Assembly: GCA_020536535.1 (NCBI GenBank)
Contig: JAHLWZ010000851.1
Location: 2,905-66,904, forward strand
Source: Pelomyxa schiedti
Lineage: Eukaryota; Evosea; Pelobiontida; Pelomyxidae
Reading direction: 5' to 3'
Length of the DNA: 64,000 nt
Shown: positions 11,152 to 23,873 of the stretch, in pieces
Layout of the letters: each line of letters starts with the position of its first letter
How positions within the stretch are numbered: position 1 is the stretch's first letter
Translations under genes and position numbers: made by a program
Notes under the pieces: model-generated
Told to the model about the DNA's origin: nothing
The model's database searches: none
What the model saw: only the letters and a program-made list of their open reading frames with translations

Positions 11152-14100
11152 ATGGAACCAGTCAACAAGAGGGCTCGCACCCCGCGGTGGTCCTCGTCGT
11201 CGTCGGCGAACCCGCCGGCTCCTATTGCAGTCCCGAATCTTGCGGCCCTTCAGACCGCCGCCGCCCATCGCGCTCCGTCTCAGGACCAGAATCAGCAACA
11301 CACGCAGGAGGTCACGAACGCAGCCGGCTGCGCGCAGGAGGGAAGGAGAGATGGTGGGCCCGCCGCCGAGGAAATTGATTCCCCGGCGCCTGAGTTGTCA
11401 ACGGCGAGTTCGCGCACGACGGAAAGTAGTAGCAGTAGTAGTAGTACAAGAATAAGTGGGAGTGGGAAGATCTCTGCTGGCCCGGCGAGTGCCGTGACCA
11501 CCGGGAGCGACATTGACGTGGATCTTTATAGTAGACAGCTGTATGCCATTGGCGTGGAGGCACAGAAGAAGATGATGTCATCTCGGGTTGTGCTTGTGGG
11601 CTTCACTGCACTTGCTGCCGAAATAGGTTTTCCGCTCACCCTTTTATTGCCGGCAACAATCTAAACGGACCACCAGCAAAGAATTTGGTTCTTATGGGGG
11701 TGCAGGGAGTTACTCTGTACGATTCCGGTTGTGTGGAATTGGGGGACTTGTGCTCTAATGTATGCGAGCGGCATACGAAAACAGCATTTCATTAAAATCA
11801 TTACCAGTTTCTGCTCACTGAGTCCGATATTGGTCGAAAGCGGGGTCAGGTTTGTGCCCAGCGACTGGCTGATCTTAACAACTATGTCTCTGTTTCCTTC
11901 GTTGATAGTTCTTCAGAGACTCTAGAGTCGCTTCTTTCCAATCATCAGGTTTCCTTTCTCGTTCTTGTCTGTGTTGAGGGAAAATTTCACGGTCGTTATT
12001 TGACAGATAGTTGTGGCCACTGGATGTTTCTTGGCTGTAGCTCTGAAAATTAACAAGGTTTGTCGAGCTCATGGGATCAAATTTGTTTGGGCAGACACTC
12101 GTGCTTGCTTTTGTTTTGCATTCAACGATTTTGGCCCGGGATTTGCTGTATCAGATAGAACTGGTGAACAACCACATTGTTACAACGTGGCACGGATTAC
12201 TCAGGACAGTTGTGCAACCGTTTCGGTCATTGAGGACCAGGTTGTGGAATTTGAAGAAGGGAGTGGAGCAGTATTTTCTGGAGTAGAAGGAATGGAAGAA
12301 ATCAATTTTGATCCCATCAGAAATTCAAAGTCGTATGTCTGTAAAGTCACAGGTCTTTCTATGTTCCAAAGGAAGCCATCCAACATTTTATAGGCCTGCA
12401 CGAGATACAAATTGGGGACACTAGTTCTTACCACCCTTACAGCTCTGGTGGTTATATCTCCGAAGTTAAAAAACCTTCCGTGATGGATTTTGTGTGTCAC
12501 TCTTCTGCACTTAGTGCCTAATAACTGACTTCGTCGAAAAAGGATTCTCTTGAAGAATCCCTAAAATCACCACGTTTGATAGAGGTAGATTCTTCCAGGG
12601 CAACCAGAAATGCCCAACTTTTTTCTGCGTTCCGGGGCTTGTGGGATTGGGCTGACAGCCATGATGGAACACTTCCTGAATACTTTGACAAGGTCCGTTG
12701 CGCATGCAACGCTCTCTAACTTCACCATATAGAGGCATGCCTCTGAAGTAGCAGAACATGCTAGAAAGTATCAACTTGCAGGAGTGGAAGTAATTCCTGA
12801 ACTCAAGCTTTTGTTTAATATTAACACTTGACAGTTCAATGACGATCTCAGCTCCACACTTTCTCACATTTGCCGCGGTGAATTACCCCCACTTGTTACT
12901 TTTCTTGGTGGGGTTGTGTGCCAGGAAGTCATGAAAGCTTGCTCTGGAAAGTACTCACCGATCAATCAAGTAGCGTACCATATGTTATCAATCTTACTCT
13001 GATATAGTGGCTGCTTTACGATTGTGATGATGTTCTTCCTGGAGGTGGAGATAAACCTTTTGAATTAAGTCCACACTGTCGGTATGAACGTCAGACAATG
13101 GTGCTAGGAAAAGAAGTTGTGCACGCAATTTTAAATGCCAAGATGTTCCTCGTTGGTGCTGGTGCTATTGGCTGTGAAGTTTTAAAAACGTGGGCAATGA
13201 TGGGTCTTGGTTGTGGCGATAATGGTATCTTTTTCTCACCTTACAAGTTATTACTTATCACCAATAGGAATTGTTCACTTAACTGACATGGATTTGATAA
13301 CTAAATCCAATCTTAGCAGACAATTCTTATTTCGGCCTTCAGATATAGATGTATAGTATGAACTAATTTTTTGTATGCTGACTCTCGTAAATCACAGAAG
13401 CTTAAATCTGAAGTTGCCGCCTCTGCAGCAGTGAAGATGAATGCGTCAATGAAGATCAAACCTTACTCCTCCCGAGTTGGTATTGAAACAGAAAGTATGT
13501 TATCAAGTTTTATTCTACTGGCAATTCTAAGGAAATCAAGGTACCTTTGATGAAGATTTCTACTCTAGCCTAATTGGTGTCTGCACGGCATTAGATAATG
13601 TTGCAGCACGTCTTTACATGGACTCTCAGTGTGTGTTATATGGGAAAGCACTCATCGATTCTGGAACTCTTGGAACGAAAGGAAACACCCAAGTTCGTTT
13701 TCTTTCCTTTTATTATCTTTTCGATTCAAAAGTGTCTAGGTTGTGGTGCCTCTCCTCACTGAATCTTATGCATCCTCTCATGATCCCCCTGAGAAAGGAA
13801 TTCCGCTTTGCACATTGCATCACTTCCCAAATGTCATCGATCACACAATACAGTGGGCTCGTGATTACTTTGATGGCCTTTTTACTAAGGACCCTCTTGT
13901 TGTGCAATCATATCTCACACAGGCCTCTTATTTAGATGTCAGATGTCCTAATACCTACATTTTTCACCTTACCTTTTCCCAGAATGTGGGGCACCAATCT
14001 CTCGCCTTGAAAAAAGAAACACTGGAAACACTGAAGACATTACTAGTTACACAAAGGACAAAGAACTTTGTACACTGTGTCAAATGGGCGCGGTTGCAGT

Positions 14101-15439
14101 TCAACCTGATGTTCACTGAAAATATCAAGAATCTTTTATACAATTTTCCTCCCGATTCCCTCACGAATACTGGAGGTAATCTGTCAAACATACCAATAAT
14201 GATGCCTTCCATTAGTTCCATTCTGGCTTGCTCCGAAGAAATGCCCGGCACCCCTTGAATTTGACGTCAATGATTCCACTCATAGGGACTTCATCTTAGC
14301 AGCTGCAAATCTCCGCGCCTTCAATTTTGGCATTCCCTGTAAGTCCACAGCCCCACTTTCATATGTCTTACTGAATGTGTGTAAGCACAAAGCCTCACAA
14401 AAGGGGAGCTTTCCTCCATTGTTACCGAAGTCATTTTACCTGAGTGGCAGCCTTCAGGAACCATCAAGTTAGACAATACAGAAACTGGAGAAAGCCATAC
14501 TGGTCAATCAGAGCCAACAAATTCTGTCGATCCAGATTTTGATGCTGTTTGCACAACTCTGCAATCAGAAATACCACAACCTTCTGAGTTGAAGAGCCTA
14601 GCCGTTTTACCTTGCGAATTTGAGAAAGTACTATGATTTCCATTTTCGTGGTATTCTTACCTCCTTAGGATGACGATGCCAATTTTCACATGGCATTTGT
14701 AACTGCAGCATCCAACTTAAGAGCGGCTAACTACAAGATTCCTCCTGCCGATTTTCAACGGACCAAATTAATTGCAGGAAAGATCATTCCAGCCATGATA
14801 TCCACAACTGCCGTTGTAAGCGGGTAAAGCACGCACTTACCTGTCTTCCGATCATGCTAACTCAATTGTTGTACAGATTGCAGTGCATTGAATTGATCAA
14901 GGTAATCGCTGGAGTCAAGTCCCTCGCCAAGTATCGGAATGCTTTTGTAAACCTTGCACTGCCATTCTTTGCTTTCAGTGAACCCCTGGCGGCACCACTA
15001 ACAGAAGTGCGCAAGGGTTGGTCGTGGTCTATCTGGGAACATATTGACATTAGTGGACTCTCCAATTGCACCTTACTAGAGTTCCTGAATACAATGAAGG
15101 TACCCTTTCCCTTTGTGCTACTAGACACATACCTTCCACCCTCTCACTTTGCATTGCAGGATAAATTCCAGTTAGATGTACAAATGGTCTCCCTTGGAAA
15201 TGCCATGCTGTATTCTATGTTTGCCTCTAACCGTGAAAAACTCGGAACCAAGTGCGTGTTCTACGGCCACCTTTGTGGTTGTGTTAATGCTTCCTTTCAG
15301 GATGACAGTTTTGTTTGATAAAATACTGGGACCAGACCCGGCCCGCAAATATGTAATTTTGGGGGTGTCCTGCACCAGGTTGGAGGACGACTTGGACGTT
15401 GACATCCCCCCAGTATTCTTCTACACCCAGGAGTCCTGA
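11152..15439 (+). CDS. UBA1: ubiquitin-activating enzyme E1
   Basis: Activates ubiquitin with ATP and passes it to E2 enzymes. After a low-complexity N-terminus of about 120 residues with a basic KRAR motif comes [16 protein letters not shown] and the inactive adenylation half ([16 protein letters not shown]). The active half has [14 protein letters not shown] and [17 protein letters not shown]. The catalytic cysteine is in [12 protein letters not shown] (about 13785-13825), followed by [43 protein letters not shown] and the C-terminal ubiquitin-fold domain ending in [10 protein letters not shown] are all present. About a dozen short introns interrupt it. UBA1 fits better than UBA6 or UBA7 on motif order, but the choice is not certain. 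Confidence 0.92.
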
Positions 15440-15551
15440 CCCCCTTTTTTAATCTTTCATTCACTACGACAAAAGAAATTAAAATCAAAAAAGCTCAAAA
15501 TTTTTAATTTTTCTATTGGGTTTTTTTTTCCCAGCACCAAAATTCAGTTAC

Positions 15552-18500
15552 TTACTCCGAGTCACTTGAACTGCCGCTGCCACTCCCACTCCCACTACCG
15601 CTTCCACTGCCACTGCCATTAGAACCACTGCCTGACCCACTCTTGGAACTTGATTCGGATTCGGAGCCTGAACTGGAATCCACATATTCAGCTGCAGAAT
15701 CCTTGAGCTTTTCCTTGGGAGAGTTTGTGAGTTGTTTTGTTTGGGTTGGTTATTTTGTGTTGGGGCAAGGGACACACTTTTTCTTTTTCTGCTTTGGCTT
15801 TGGCGAGTCTTTTGGCGGCCTGTAGCAGTGTTAAATCTAACTGACAATTCCATCAGTACTTTACAACCTCAGGGTCATCACAACAAGTGGGGCACTGCCA
15901 ATCCCCGGGTGGAATCCCAGCCAGGCCAATGCATCTAATAGGTGTTAAAATGAAAACGAGGGAGGAAAAGATTAGTTACTTGATGTGGAACACTCGCGGG
16001 CATGTATCACAGCAAAGTAAGTTGCCACCTTTGCCGCAAATCTGGCACTCGCTATCCGATTTTTTATTCAATTCTTCCTCAATTTCTTTCTGGTGAATGA
16101 ATGGTGAGTTAGAGTTCACACAGCTATTGCATACTCGGCAGGGTGGGCATCTCCAAGTAGAAGGAACCGCTTCGATGGGTGGAATTAAGCAAAATACGTG
16201 GTAGGTCGCTTCGCATCTGTCACACTTGACCATTTTATCTTCATCACTGGATCGTCTGCAAGATTGGCAACGCTAAAACGGGTCAAGGTGAAGAGGATAT
16301 TCCGTCAAGCATACTGTCATCCAAAGGCAGTTTGGTTCAAATTCCCTTAATTCTACAATAAGCTGCCCGGCTGTCTTTGCCTTTGCTAAGGCCTCACGCC
16401 ATTCCTCTCGCACAGATCCTGAGAGCCAATGCTTTCCTACAGATGATTTGGATTCACCGACACATGTCTCGAAGGTTTCCAATAGTGATGCGAGTTCCTT
16501 TATCGTTTCTGCATTGGTTACATGGTCTCGCCACTGTTTTCGAGCGCGGGTCAGTTTATCACTCTGTGACGTCTTCATTCAGTTAGGACAAACTGATGGT
16601 AATAAGAAATTCACAAACTTCGTCAGCAGAATCTTGATCTGGAATCATAGATGTAAAGAGTGCATTATCTTGCATGGCGTCACTTATTCGAAGAATTTGC
16701 TGTCTGCAAAGTGGAATGCAATTGCAGGGGAAAAGTTGTATTGGATTCTGTGGTGGGGGTTGTTCTTTGTGAATTGCAGGCATCCCTGTTGGAGTGAAAA
16801 AGGGAATTTTTTTGGGTGCAGCATCACCAGTAATTGTAATTAGATGAAATCTATGAGATGTTATTGCGGGTGAGAATCAACATCGTACAGATCGTCATCT
16901 GCCATTGCAGCCTTTAAGTGATTCAACTCACGTTTCAACATAGTAGCTAAACCAGCTTCGTCTTTTGAGTTGAGGGATTTCATTAGGTCATCCAACTGTT
17001 ATTTTGTTACACCTTCTAGCATAATAGAACCCACCCCACTAATAGAAAGAAACCATTGTTGGTGATGTGTACATGAACCACTGGTGAATATTTGCCGCCC
17101 ACTTTTCAACAAAAAGATACTTGGAATCGAAAATACGATACACGTTCTTCCTATGTTTTGTTAAATGGATTGACTGTACGATATACCATCTGTCATAGCC
17201 CACAAAATTCGCTCGTAGCATGCTGCTCAACTTCTTCTCCAGTTGGGCTATGTGTACACTCTAACATTGTGACTTTAAGAGAAATACAATACTTAGAAAG
17301 AATACTTGCTCATCGGTGTGGGCTTTTTTTGGAGCGCCAGGAGATTTCTGCAATTGGTGGGATTTGATAGAATGTTAAGGAAAAGTGATTACAGCTTTGG
17401 GGTGCCTGTCCTTTCTTGCCTGGTCAACCATCTGTGTCACATTTTCGATGGTAGTGCGGGCCGATTGCGAACGAGATGCACTATGGCATAAGAGGGCAAC
17501 CGCAGGTACTCGCACTGAGGGACCTAAGCCACATCCATCTATTTCCTCAAGTTGTGCAGCTGCAGGCAATGCGCGACCACATAAAACTTTTGGTCCAAGT
17601 TCAGCCGCTGCAAGTTCGACAAACTGTGGCACTTAATTTGTGGAAATAAAGTGGATTTCTACTTGTCTTATTGATTCCCAGAGAGTGATTTGGTCTGGCT
17701 TCTCGGGAATTTCGTTGTACTTGTCACAGTTTAAACTCTCAGATGATTTTCTCTCCTCCAGTGCTATCTGTGAAAAATGAGAAAATTTTAGAACCTGGCT
17801 AGATCATGCCTCAAACAGGGTCCTAAGAATTTGGAAGGACGATTCCAATACCTCTGTTTGTTTTTTTTTTTAAAAGAAAACAGGTTGTAAGTTGTAACTC
17901 TCCCATTTGGTTGCTACCTTTGGAAGTAGGAGGGCTCAATAATTTCAGTACGTCTACAAGAGTAAACTCTTGTTGAAGTAAGGAGGGTCTACAGAATATT
18001 TTTAAGGTACATCACAGAAGGAAATTCTTACCCAAAGTTTGAAAGGAAATTCCAAATGAACAACACATCTCCCACCTCTATATCAATGGTAGCACTAGCT
18101 GTGTCATAAGCTACAATTTCAGGGGTACTTGGCCATGATGATGACTGTACTTCTGTGGACACAACAGCACTATTCTGGACTGGAAAGAAGTCTTTCATCT
18201 TAAACACTTTGGGTAATCTTGTTAACTATACCTGAAATTTTACTTTTGCCTGAAGAGTGCTGTTTTTTTTTTTTTTTGTTTGTTTGTTTGTTTGTTCATG
18301 TTAATGGTTAACGTGCATTGATAGGGAGATACTCTCTTATCTGTATCACTTCCTACATCCTTGCTTTTATGTGAGTGGCTGTGCTTGTTACTAGTTGAGT
18401 CGCCATGTGTGTGTTTATGCTTGTGCTTATGTTCATCAGCGTGGGTTTTTGAGTCCTCCGATATTTTAGGTTTTTTTGGTGAGTGGGTATCATACTTCAA

Positions 18501-20250
18501 TGGTGAAGTGGAAGTGGTTGTTGAAGTGGTTGCTGTAGGTGGTGGTGGGTCTATTTTACGTTTGTGAGGAACACGAGGAACACTCACGGCAACATCACAC
18601 AGCTTTGTGAAAGCTGCAAGTGATTGGGCAGAGCATTTGGCACAAAAACATGCACCTACATCCCCCATTAAGGAAATGCCTCCAACAGTGGAAAACATAC
18701 TCCGACAGCAAGGGCAGTGCTTATCCTCAAGTGATTCTATTGTTTCTCCAAAGAGATTCTGGAGACACCTCTTACACCAGTAACTGAAGATGTCACATTG
18801 ATTTATCAAGGAAGAAAAGAAATTACCGGGAACAGGAACCACACTTAGAACAGAGACGCTTTAGTAATTTACTTTCCTTCCGATCCACTAGCAAGCTGTG
18901 CCTGGGGACCAATCTTGGTTCGCTAGTTAGAGTATGGTAATCAAGTAGTACAAGTCGACTTGCAGATGTGACATGTCCTTCGTTGCCAGCGAGCTTCCAT
19001 TGCTGTAAAAAGGTTGGATTAGCGGCAAAGGCCTACTGGATACCTTTCTCGAAATCTCTAGGGATCGAGTCTGCTTTAGCTTTCTAAGCTATATTACTAA
19101 TATGATGAAGATAAGAAAGCAATACAAGTTGAGCAACAAGATCAGTGGAGTCTTGTGAATGGTCGAACTTTTGGGATATATGCCACAAGATAAACCTGGA
19201 ACACGTCATAACATCATCTTCTGTTAAGCCCAACTAGAAAGAAATACTCAGAGAAAACGAAGACTGAGAATTACTTTACTACCTTGTCAGTCACTGCACT
19301 AAATGAGGAACAACCGGATGAGAGGAGATTTTCCACATCGAGGGCTACACTCACTTTTCTAGATTTTCTTACTTAGCTGTTGGCAGTAGTTTAATTACTT
19401 CAAGTATAAAGAGAACAGCTGCTTGTAGACAGGATGTGGGGTGCACAGAACGTAGTGATTTCCTTTTGATGAGTTGACATGTATTTGAACTGGGGTCTCT
19501 ACAGTCATTAATTACAAAGAAATAATTGATTATGTGACCTGAAGTTTTTACTTCATTTCGAAAACACAAGTTAGTCAAAAAATTCAGGAAGGAAGCATGG
19601 TACCGATTTTCAAGTTCTCAACAAGAAAAGTTGTCCTCTCTTTTATTCCTTGATTAACTAAACTTAACTAATACAGTGGGCTATACTACCAGTAGACTTT
19701 GGAGTGGACTGTATGATCCCTTTGAAAGTAAGACTCAAATGATGAAGTTGGGTAGATACCAGAACCCAGAATTTTCGCCTCCCAATCGAGAGGGCAGCAC
19801 ACACCAGTTCTGACTGATTTCCATTAAATAATGTAATTACATATTTGGTGTGGCTTTACCTGCAAAAGCAAAACTGTCTAACTGCAGGAGCTGTGTATTG
19901 GTAGTACTGCTGGGAGCAACTTCAATCGTTTGAACTTTTTTTTTTTTTTTTTTTTTATCAATACAAGTTGCTGCTATTAACTATAATGCGATTGATACTA
20001 TGCCCACCATCAAAGAGGTTGATGGTTTCTGCTTTTTCACCAACCGTATCAGCAACAATTCGAGGTTCCCCATCATCATCGTCAACATCAATCACCTCCT
20101 CCTGTAATCTCCAATGTAAGTTCTTTCAAAAAAAAAAAAAAAAAAAAAAAAACCACCGCCCCGGCTGTATCCAAAAGGAAAAACTACAAGACCAAAAAAA
20201 AAAAAAAAAAAAAAACCCAGTACCTCGTGTGTTGATGCGGTCGAAGCCAT
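15552..20250 (-). CDS. chromatin protein: CDCA7-type zinc finger, DDT, WHIM-like, two PHD fingers, acidic tail
   Basis: One intron-rich gene read from ATG at 20250. Exon 2 is acidic (EEVIDVDDDDG). Around 18570-19000 a Cys-rich block (TCHIC, RLCSKCGSC, YWCKRCLQNLFGE, KHCPCCRS, CFCAKC) matches the zf-4CXXC_R1 domain of CDCA7 and plant relatives. At 17890-18240 a DDT-like segment follows (VLFIWNFLSNFG, then LLQQEFTLVDVLKLL). At about 17050-17230, NFVGYDRWYIVQ and YLFVEKW resemble WHIM motifs of ISWI partners. Two PHD fingers lie at 15850-16270 (CQSCRRSSDEDKMVKCDRC, then CQICGKGGNLLCCDTCP). The end is a Ser-Gly/acidic tail. A histone-reading chromatin remodelling cofactor is inferred. It could still be two genes split near 18240, although splice phases allow one. 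Confidence 0.75.
20128..20215. repeat. two long A tracts (A25 and about A22) within one intron
   Basis: Uninterrupted runs at 20128-20152 and 20194-20215 on the plus strand, so T tracts in the first intron of the minus-strand chromatin gene. Similar A or T runs of 11-28 bases recur in introns and gene ends across the window. Confidence 0.95.
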
Positions 20251-20470
20251 GAGCGGCACTGAAAGAAGAATAAATTGAAAGGGTGGCGATCTGTTGGCTT
20301 TTTTTTTTTTATCGTAAACCAGTCAGTCATGATTTGGGAGACATCTGGGGCGGGGGGCGCCATTTCCTACCAATAGCATTCGTCTTCGTTGTCACTTGTG
20401 AAGCGTGGCCGGGAGAAGTGGGGGAAGGATTCAGCGCCGAGATTAGAGCATTCTAAAAGTGCTGCCTTGC

Positions 20471-20935
20471 ATGAGTTCTGTGTTTGGAAGAGTCAGTTGG
20501 AAGTTTGGTGGGGTGGGTGTGGTACATCTCTGCATTTGGTGCACAGTCCTGTCATTACGTGGAACATGCATGGGGGCATACAGGACTGCTGTATACAGGT
20601 AACATCCTATAGTTGCGTGGTCAAATAGTGGAATTATAATTTGTTTGAGCTTATTTTTTTGGTTTTCGTCCTACTATCCCACTTGAAAGAGGCGGGAAAA
20701 TTACCATTGAGAGGCAGGTGATACAAGTGGGTGACAGTGCATGGGTAAAGTTTCTTGTAAGTGACTCATTGATACACTCCATATTTGAGCACACATGGAG
20801 AGCCAAATTCAGCTTGATGAAGAGTGGATGAGTGATGCTAAACAAAGGCTTTCTAAACACACTGCTGAAGTAAAACCACCAGCATCCACCTTGAGCAGAT
20901 ATTCTGGGTTGTTTTCAAGGATTAATAAGATTTAA
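20471..20935 (+). CDS. small uncharacterised gene
   Basis: The clearest part is the 3' end: an open frame with a Gln/Lys/Ser-rich, probably helical C-terminus (EEWMSDAKQRLS, LSRYSGLFSRINKI) and a stop at 20933. Upstream, GGKITIERQVIQVGDSAWVKF joins it in phase across an intron at about 20742-20790. The start is uncertain: ATG at 20471 (MSSVFGRVSWKFGG) is one option, and an earlier frame from about 20389 is another. It is divergent from the chromatin gene and overlaps the small minus-strand frame by a few bases. No family is recognised. Confidence 0.4.
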
Positions 20936-21153
20936 TTAAGAGGTAAAAAAAAAGATATAAAATAGAAAGGTGCTTTGGCCAAAACTTCACTACCTCGGTC
21001 CACTTCTGTGCATCCAATCCCCTTTCCATTCGTTTCTCCCATAATGTCATTCTGCACCGGCACGGGCGTAGCCCCAATTCCCTCTTCTTCACAATTACTC
21101 CACGAAACCGCCACCAAAACCACAACCAACACAGCCGCACATTGACTCTTCAT
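20932..21153 (-). CDS. possible small secreted peptide
   Basis: A 73-codon frame from ATG at 21153 begins with a good signal-peptide pattern (MKSQCAAVLVVVLVAVSWSNC) followed by a short acidic, Pro-containing stretch. A GT-type donor at about 20995 could instead lead to another exon. It runs tail to tail with the preceding plus-strand frame. There is no recognised family and no support beyond the leader. Confidence 0.3.
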   Translation of the reverse strand: MKSQCAAVLVVVLVAVSWSNCEEEGIGATPVPVQNDIMGETNGKGIGCTEVDRGSEVLAKAPFYFISFFLPLN

Positions 21154-21347
21154 CTGGCTGAATAAAAAAAACACCAGACCGCCGATCCTGAGCGATGATA
21201 AGGAAAAGTACAGCGTTCCGGTTTGTTGATTATTTTATCCAGCCATCTGGTGGGTGTTGTGTAATTCGTGCGAATTACAGGAAGCAAGCGAAATCACCAG
21301 TAGCCACTTCATCAAGCCACTGGCAGATCTGTTGCTAAGATAGAGAG

Positions 21348-21801
21348 ATGGCTACGTCCGTTGTGGTTGCTGTGCAGCAACAGGCCAACCAGCCTGGAGA
21401 ATGGTTGATGGTTGAGCTTCAAGGTGCGTTGGAATTTGTTGGAGGCGGCGTCTCTGGTGCCGATTTGGAAGTGGCCGTGGCAACAATGACTTACTCTGTG
21501 GACCAAGTTAATATTTGTTCTTTATACTTTTAGCTGGGTTCGCGAGCGAAACTTTTTTTTTTTTTTGTTGGTGTTGTTTGGGGGAGGACTCACGTGGTGC
21601 AAAAAAATGACTCAGACAAAAGCGAGATTGATAATTGGGACTAATGTGCTGGAGGGAACAGTGCAACAACTTGCAAAGCCATTTGCCGTGATTCAGGCCT
21701 CAAAACAGACCTCGGCCACATGGGAAGTGCAGGCATTCATTAAAAAGAAAGTGCTGTTCAATACTCGCCCAAAGCACATTTTGGCACAAACCGGATCATA
21801 G
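21348..21801 (+). CDS. CTF8: CTF8, subunit of the RFC-Ctf18 clamp loader
   Basis: Two exons joined over an intron at about 21507-21609. The protein is about 115 residues. GEWLMVELQG at the start and LIIGTNVLEGTVQQLAKPFAVI then KKKVLFNTRPKHIL match the short Ctf8 family closely (ELQG, LEGK, KP.AV and KTRPKPI blocks). Ctf8 pairs with Dcc1 and Ctf18 to form an alternative clamp loader acting in sister-chromatid cohesion and replication-checkpoint signalling in the nucleus. Ctf18 and Dcc1 are not in this window. Confidence 0.88.
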
Positions 21802-22437
21802 CCAGTTCTCACTTCCTCAAAGAAGGAACCGAAACTTGGATATTTTCAGTATCATGCACTTGTACCCTTATCTCTGAACGCTAACAATTTGCCAGAGCAT
21901 GGAGAAATTCTCTAATGTAAAGCTGTGTCACCCAATGCCATTGCTAAGCTTGTTTGACAAAAAATGCTCGACATACCACAAAGAGGTAGGCCAAACCTCA
22001 ATTCCATTCAAAAAGGGAGAAAACATTTTCTACCTTCCAACCACGTATTCCGAACACTTTTGATTTCGGTTCGTCTCCCTCCAAGAACTACTCGGCATAA
22101 GGAAATGTAATTTTTTTTTGTTAGCGAAAGTGAACTTTGGGACTTTCTATCTTGGAAGTGCAGATGATCCCAGAACGGGTCACACCATTTTGCATTTGTT
22201 GAAAAGTCGCATTTTTCATCGCCGAGCACTTCAACATCAAAGTTGACCGTCAGAGAAAAAACAAATAAAAGCGACCAACCAAGGATCAATGCTCAAAAAA
22301 CATTTCGCGCTGGAGGGCCGTACCAGGGAAAATCACTCTAAATTCAATCGTTTCCCTGGAAAACGAAACCACTATCAAAAATTAAACCACAACAACAACA
22401 ATTGTCCCCCTTGTCTACCAAACAATCAATACCGAAA
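21802..22437. other. intergenic stretch with a weak minus-strand frame
   Basis: A minus-strand frame (about 22289-22100) has a hydrophobic leader followed by Cys residues (LLFVFSLTVNFDVEVLG, then CDFSTNAKWC), like a small secreted protein. However, it starts with TTG directly after an in-frame stop, no ATG exon was found, and no clear downstream exon exists. It may be a decayed gene or chance. The promoter of the cyclin gene should lie at the right end. Confidence 0.3.
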
Positions 22438-23451
22438 ATGCTCTCTTTCGAAACCCACACACTACTTTCCCACCCAGCTTCCTCGAAAGACATACGTGCT
22501 CCGATAAGCAAGAACGCGCAAGCCTTTAAACCAACAAACGCCTGCTCTTGCTCTTCCCCCTCCTCATCCTCCACCAATTATGGGAATGGCGATACCAGCT
22601 TCGCACAAGGGCTCTCTGAGCTCCTTACGCGTATCGTTGAGGCTTCTCGTAATCAGAGCAATTCCGTAAGTGGAATTCATTACCCTGGGCCTCCCAAGGG
22701 CACAATGACAGTTTTTGACGGGGCCAGGTGCAAGCCGCCATCAATTTCTCTTCAGGACTTTACTGCCAGAATTGAGCGGTACTCTGGGTGCACAAGGGCT
22801 ACCGTAATTGCTGCCTTGGTATATTTGGATAGGCTTCTGGTCAAACACCCATTCATTACCTTGACTGAAACTAATGTGCACAGGCTGCTCTGGACTTGGT
22901 ATGCTCCATTCCCCGAAATTTTTTTTTTACATTTACTTGGCTTATATTATGCTACTACTCCAATAACAAGCAAACAATTCGCCAACCAAACTCACTAAAT
23001 GTACAGCCTTGTTGTGGCTATCAAGAATTTTGAGGACAACTTCTACAGCAACTTGCACTATAGTAAAGTTGGTGGAGTTAGTCTACCAGAAATGAACAAC
23101 TTGGAGATAACTCTTCTCCTTGCACTTGGCTTTGACCTCTTCATTGAATCCAAACAATTTGACCAATATGATGCGGCCTTGGCTGCTTCCTGTGGTTTGT
23201 ACCCTCAAAATAAAAAAAAAAACACAAACTACTGTGTACAATAAAACAAACAAACAAACAAACAATAAAAAAAAGTCTCTGACCTGAACCCTTCAGACTT
23301 CGCAAAGAAAGCCAAGGAAGTTACCACCACACAAGCAACTCCACATCTGGTATCTACTCATACACCCGAGTCAGGTCCCAGATATCAAGTTCGATACCAG
23401 TATACAGCTTCACCAGTCTCCAGTGGAATTGTGGGACCCACAAGATTGTAG
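22438..23451 (+). CDS. PHO80-type cyclin
   Basis: Three exons, with introns from about 22897 to 23007 and from about 23194 to 23271. The cyclin core matches the PHO80/PCL (PF08613) pattern: PSISLQDFTARIERYSGCT, then AALVYLDRLLV, TNVHRLLWT, and across the intron VVAIKNFEDNFYSN, YSKVGGVSLPEMNNLE, LLALGFDLFI. Such cyclins bind a PHO85/CDK5-like kinase and control phosphate or nutrient response and cell cycle. A Ser-rich N-terminus of about 80 residues and a C-terminal extension of about 60 residues lie outside the core. The kinase partner is not nearby. Confidence 0.85.
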
Positions 23452-23873
23452 AATCAACTCAGTTGGAGCCCAACACCATGGAATCCTCACACCAGAATCA
23501 CTACACCTGTGTTTCAATTCAACACCCACACAACACTTGTAGGTTCCCCGCTGAAGAGTGGTGGAACGAATCATAACTTATTTGTTGGCCCATCTCATAG
23601 TCTTCTCTAATCAAAAAAAAAACAAAAACAAAAAAAAAGAATCAGAGTGGTAGTAACGAGTTTTATCAACAGGTGTTTGTTCTGCGATTGCAAACTTTTG
23701 TCATCACATGGCACAGAGCCTTGTGCTGTGGGGAAGTTGATCTGGAATAACAGACCCGAAGTTAGACCCGTTGGCAGGTACAATTATGGTTGAGCTTCGT
23801 CGAATTTCTGGGAATCTCAAAAACAGCGAGATCGCCGAAAAAAAAAAAAAAAAAACCCAACGGTGGCACGCAA
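23452..23873. other. intergenic region
   Basis: No supported gene. It contains A-rich runs at about 23608-23640 and 23838-23857. The 3' region of the cyclin and the promoter of the receptor gene should both be here. Confidence 0.4.

Noticed and set aside
10852-11301. 149-codon minus-strand frame with Arg-rich start, opposite the E1 start
   Set aside because: It overlaps the clear E1 N-terminus on the other strand and contains translated homopolymer (poly-Phe). Its lower part is the first exon of the Pro-rich coiled-coil gene in another frame.
22008-22289. Minus-strand frame with signal-like start
   Set aside because: It begins at TTG directly after a stop, with no ATG exon found. Kept only as a note in the intergenic entry.
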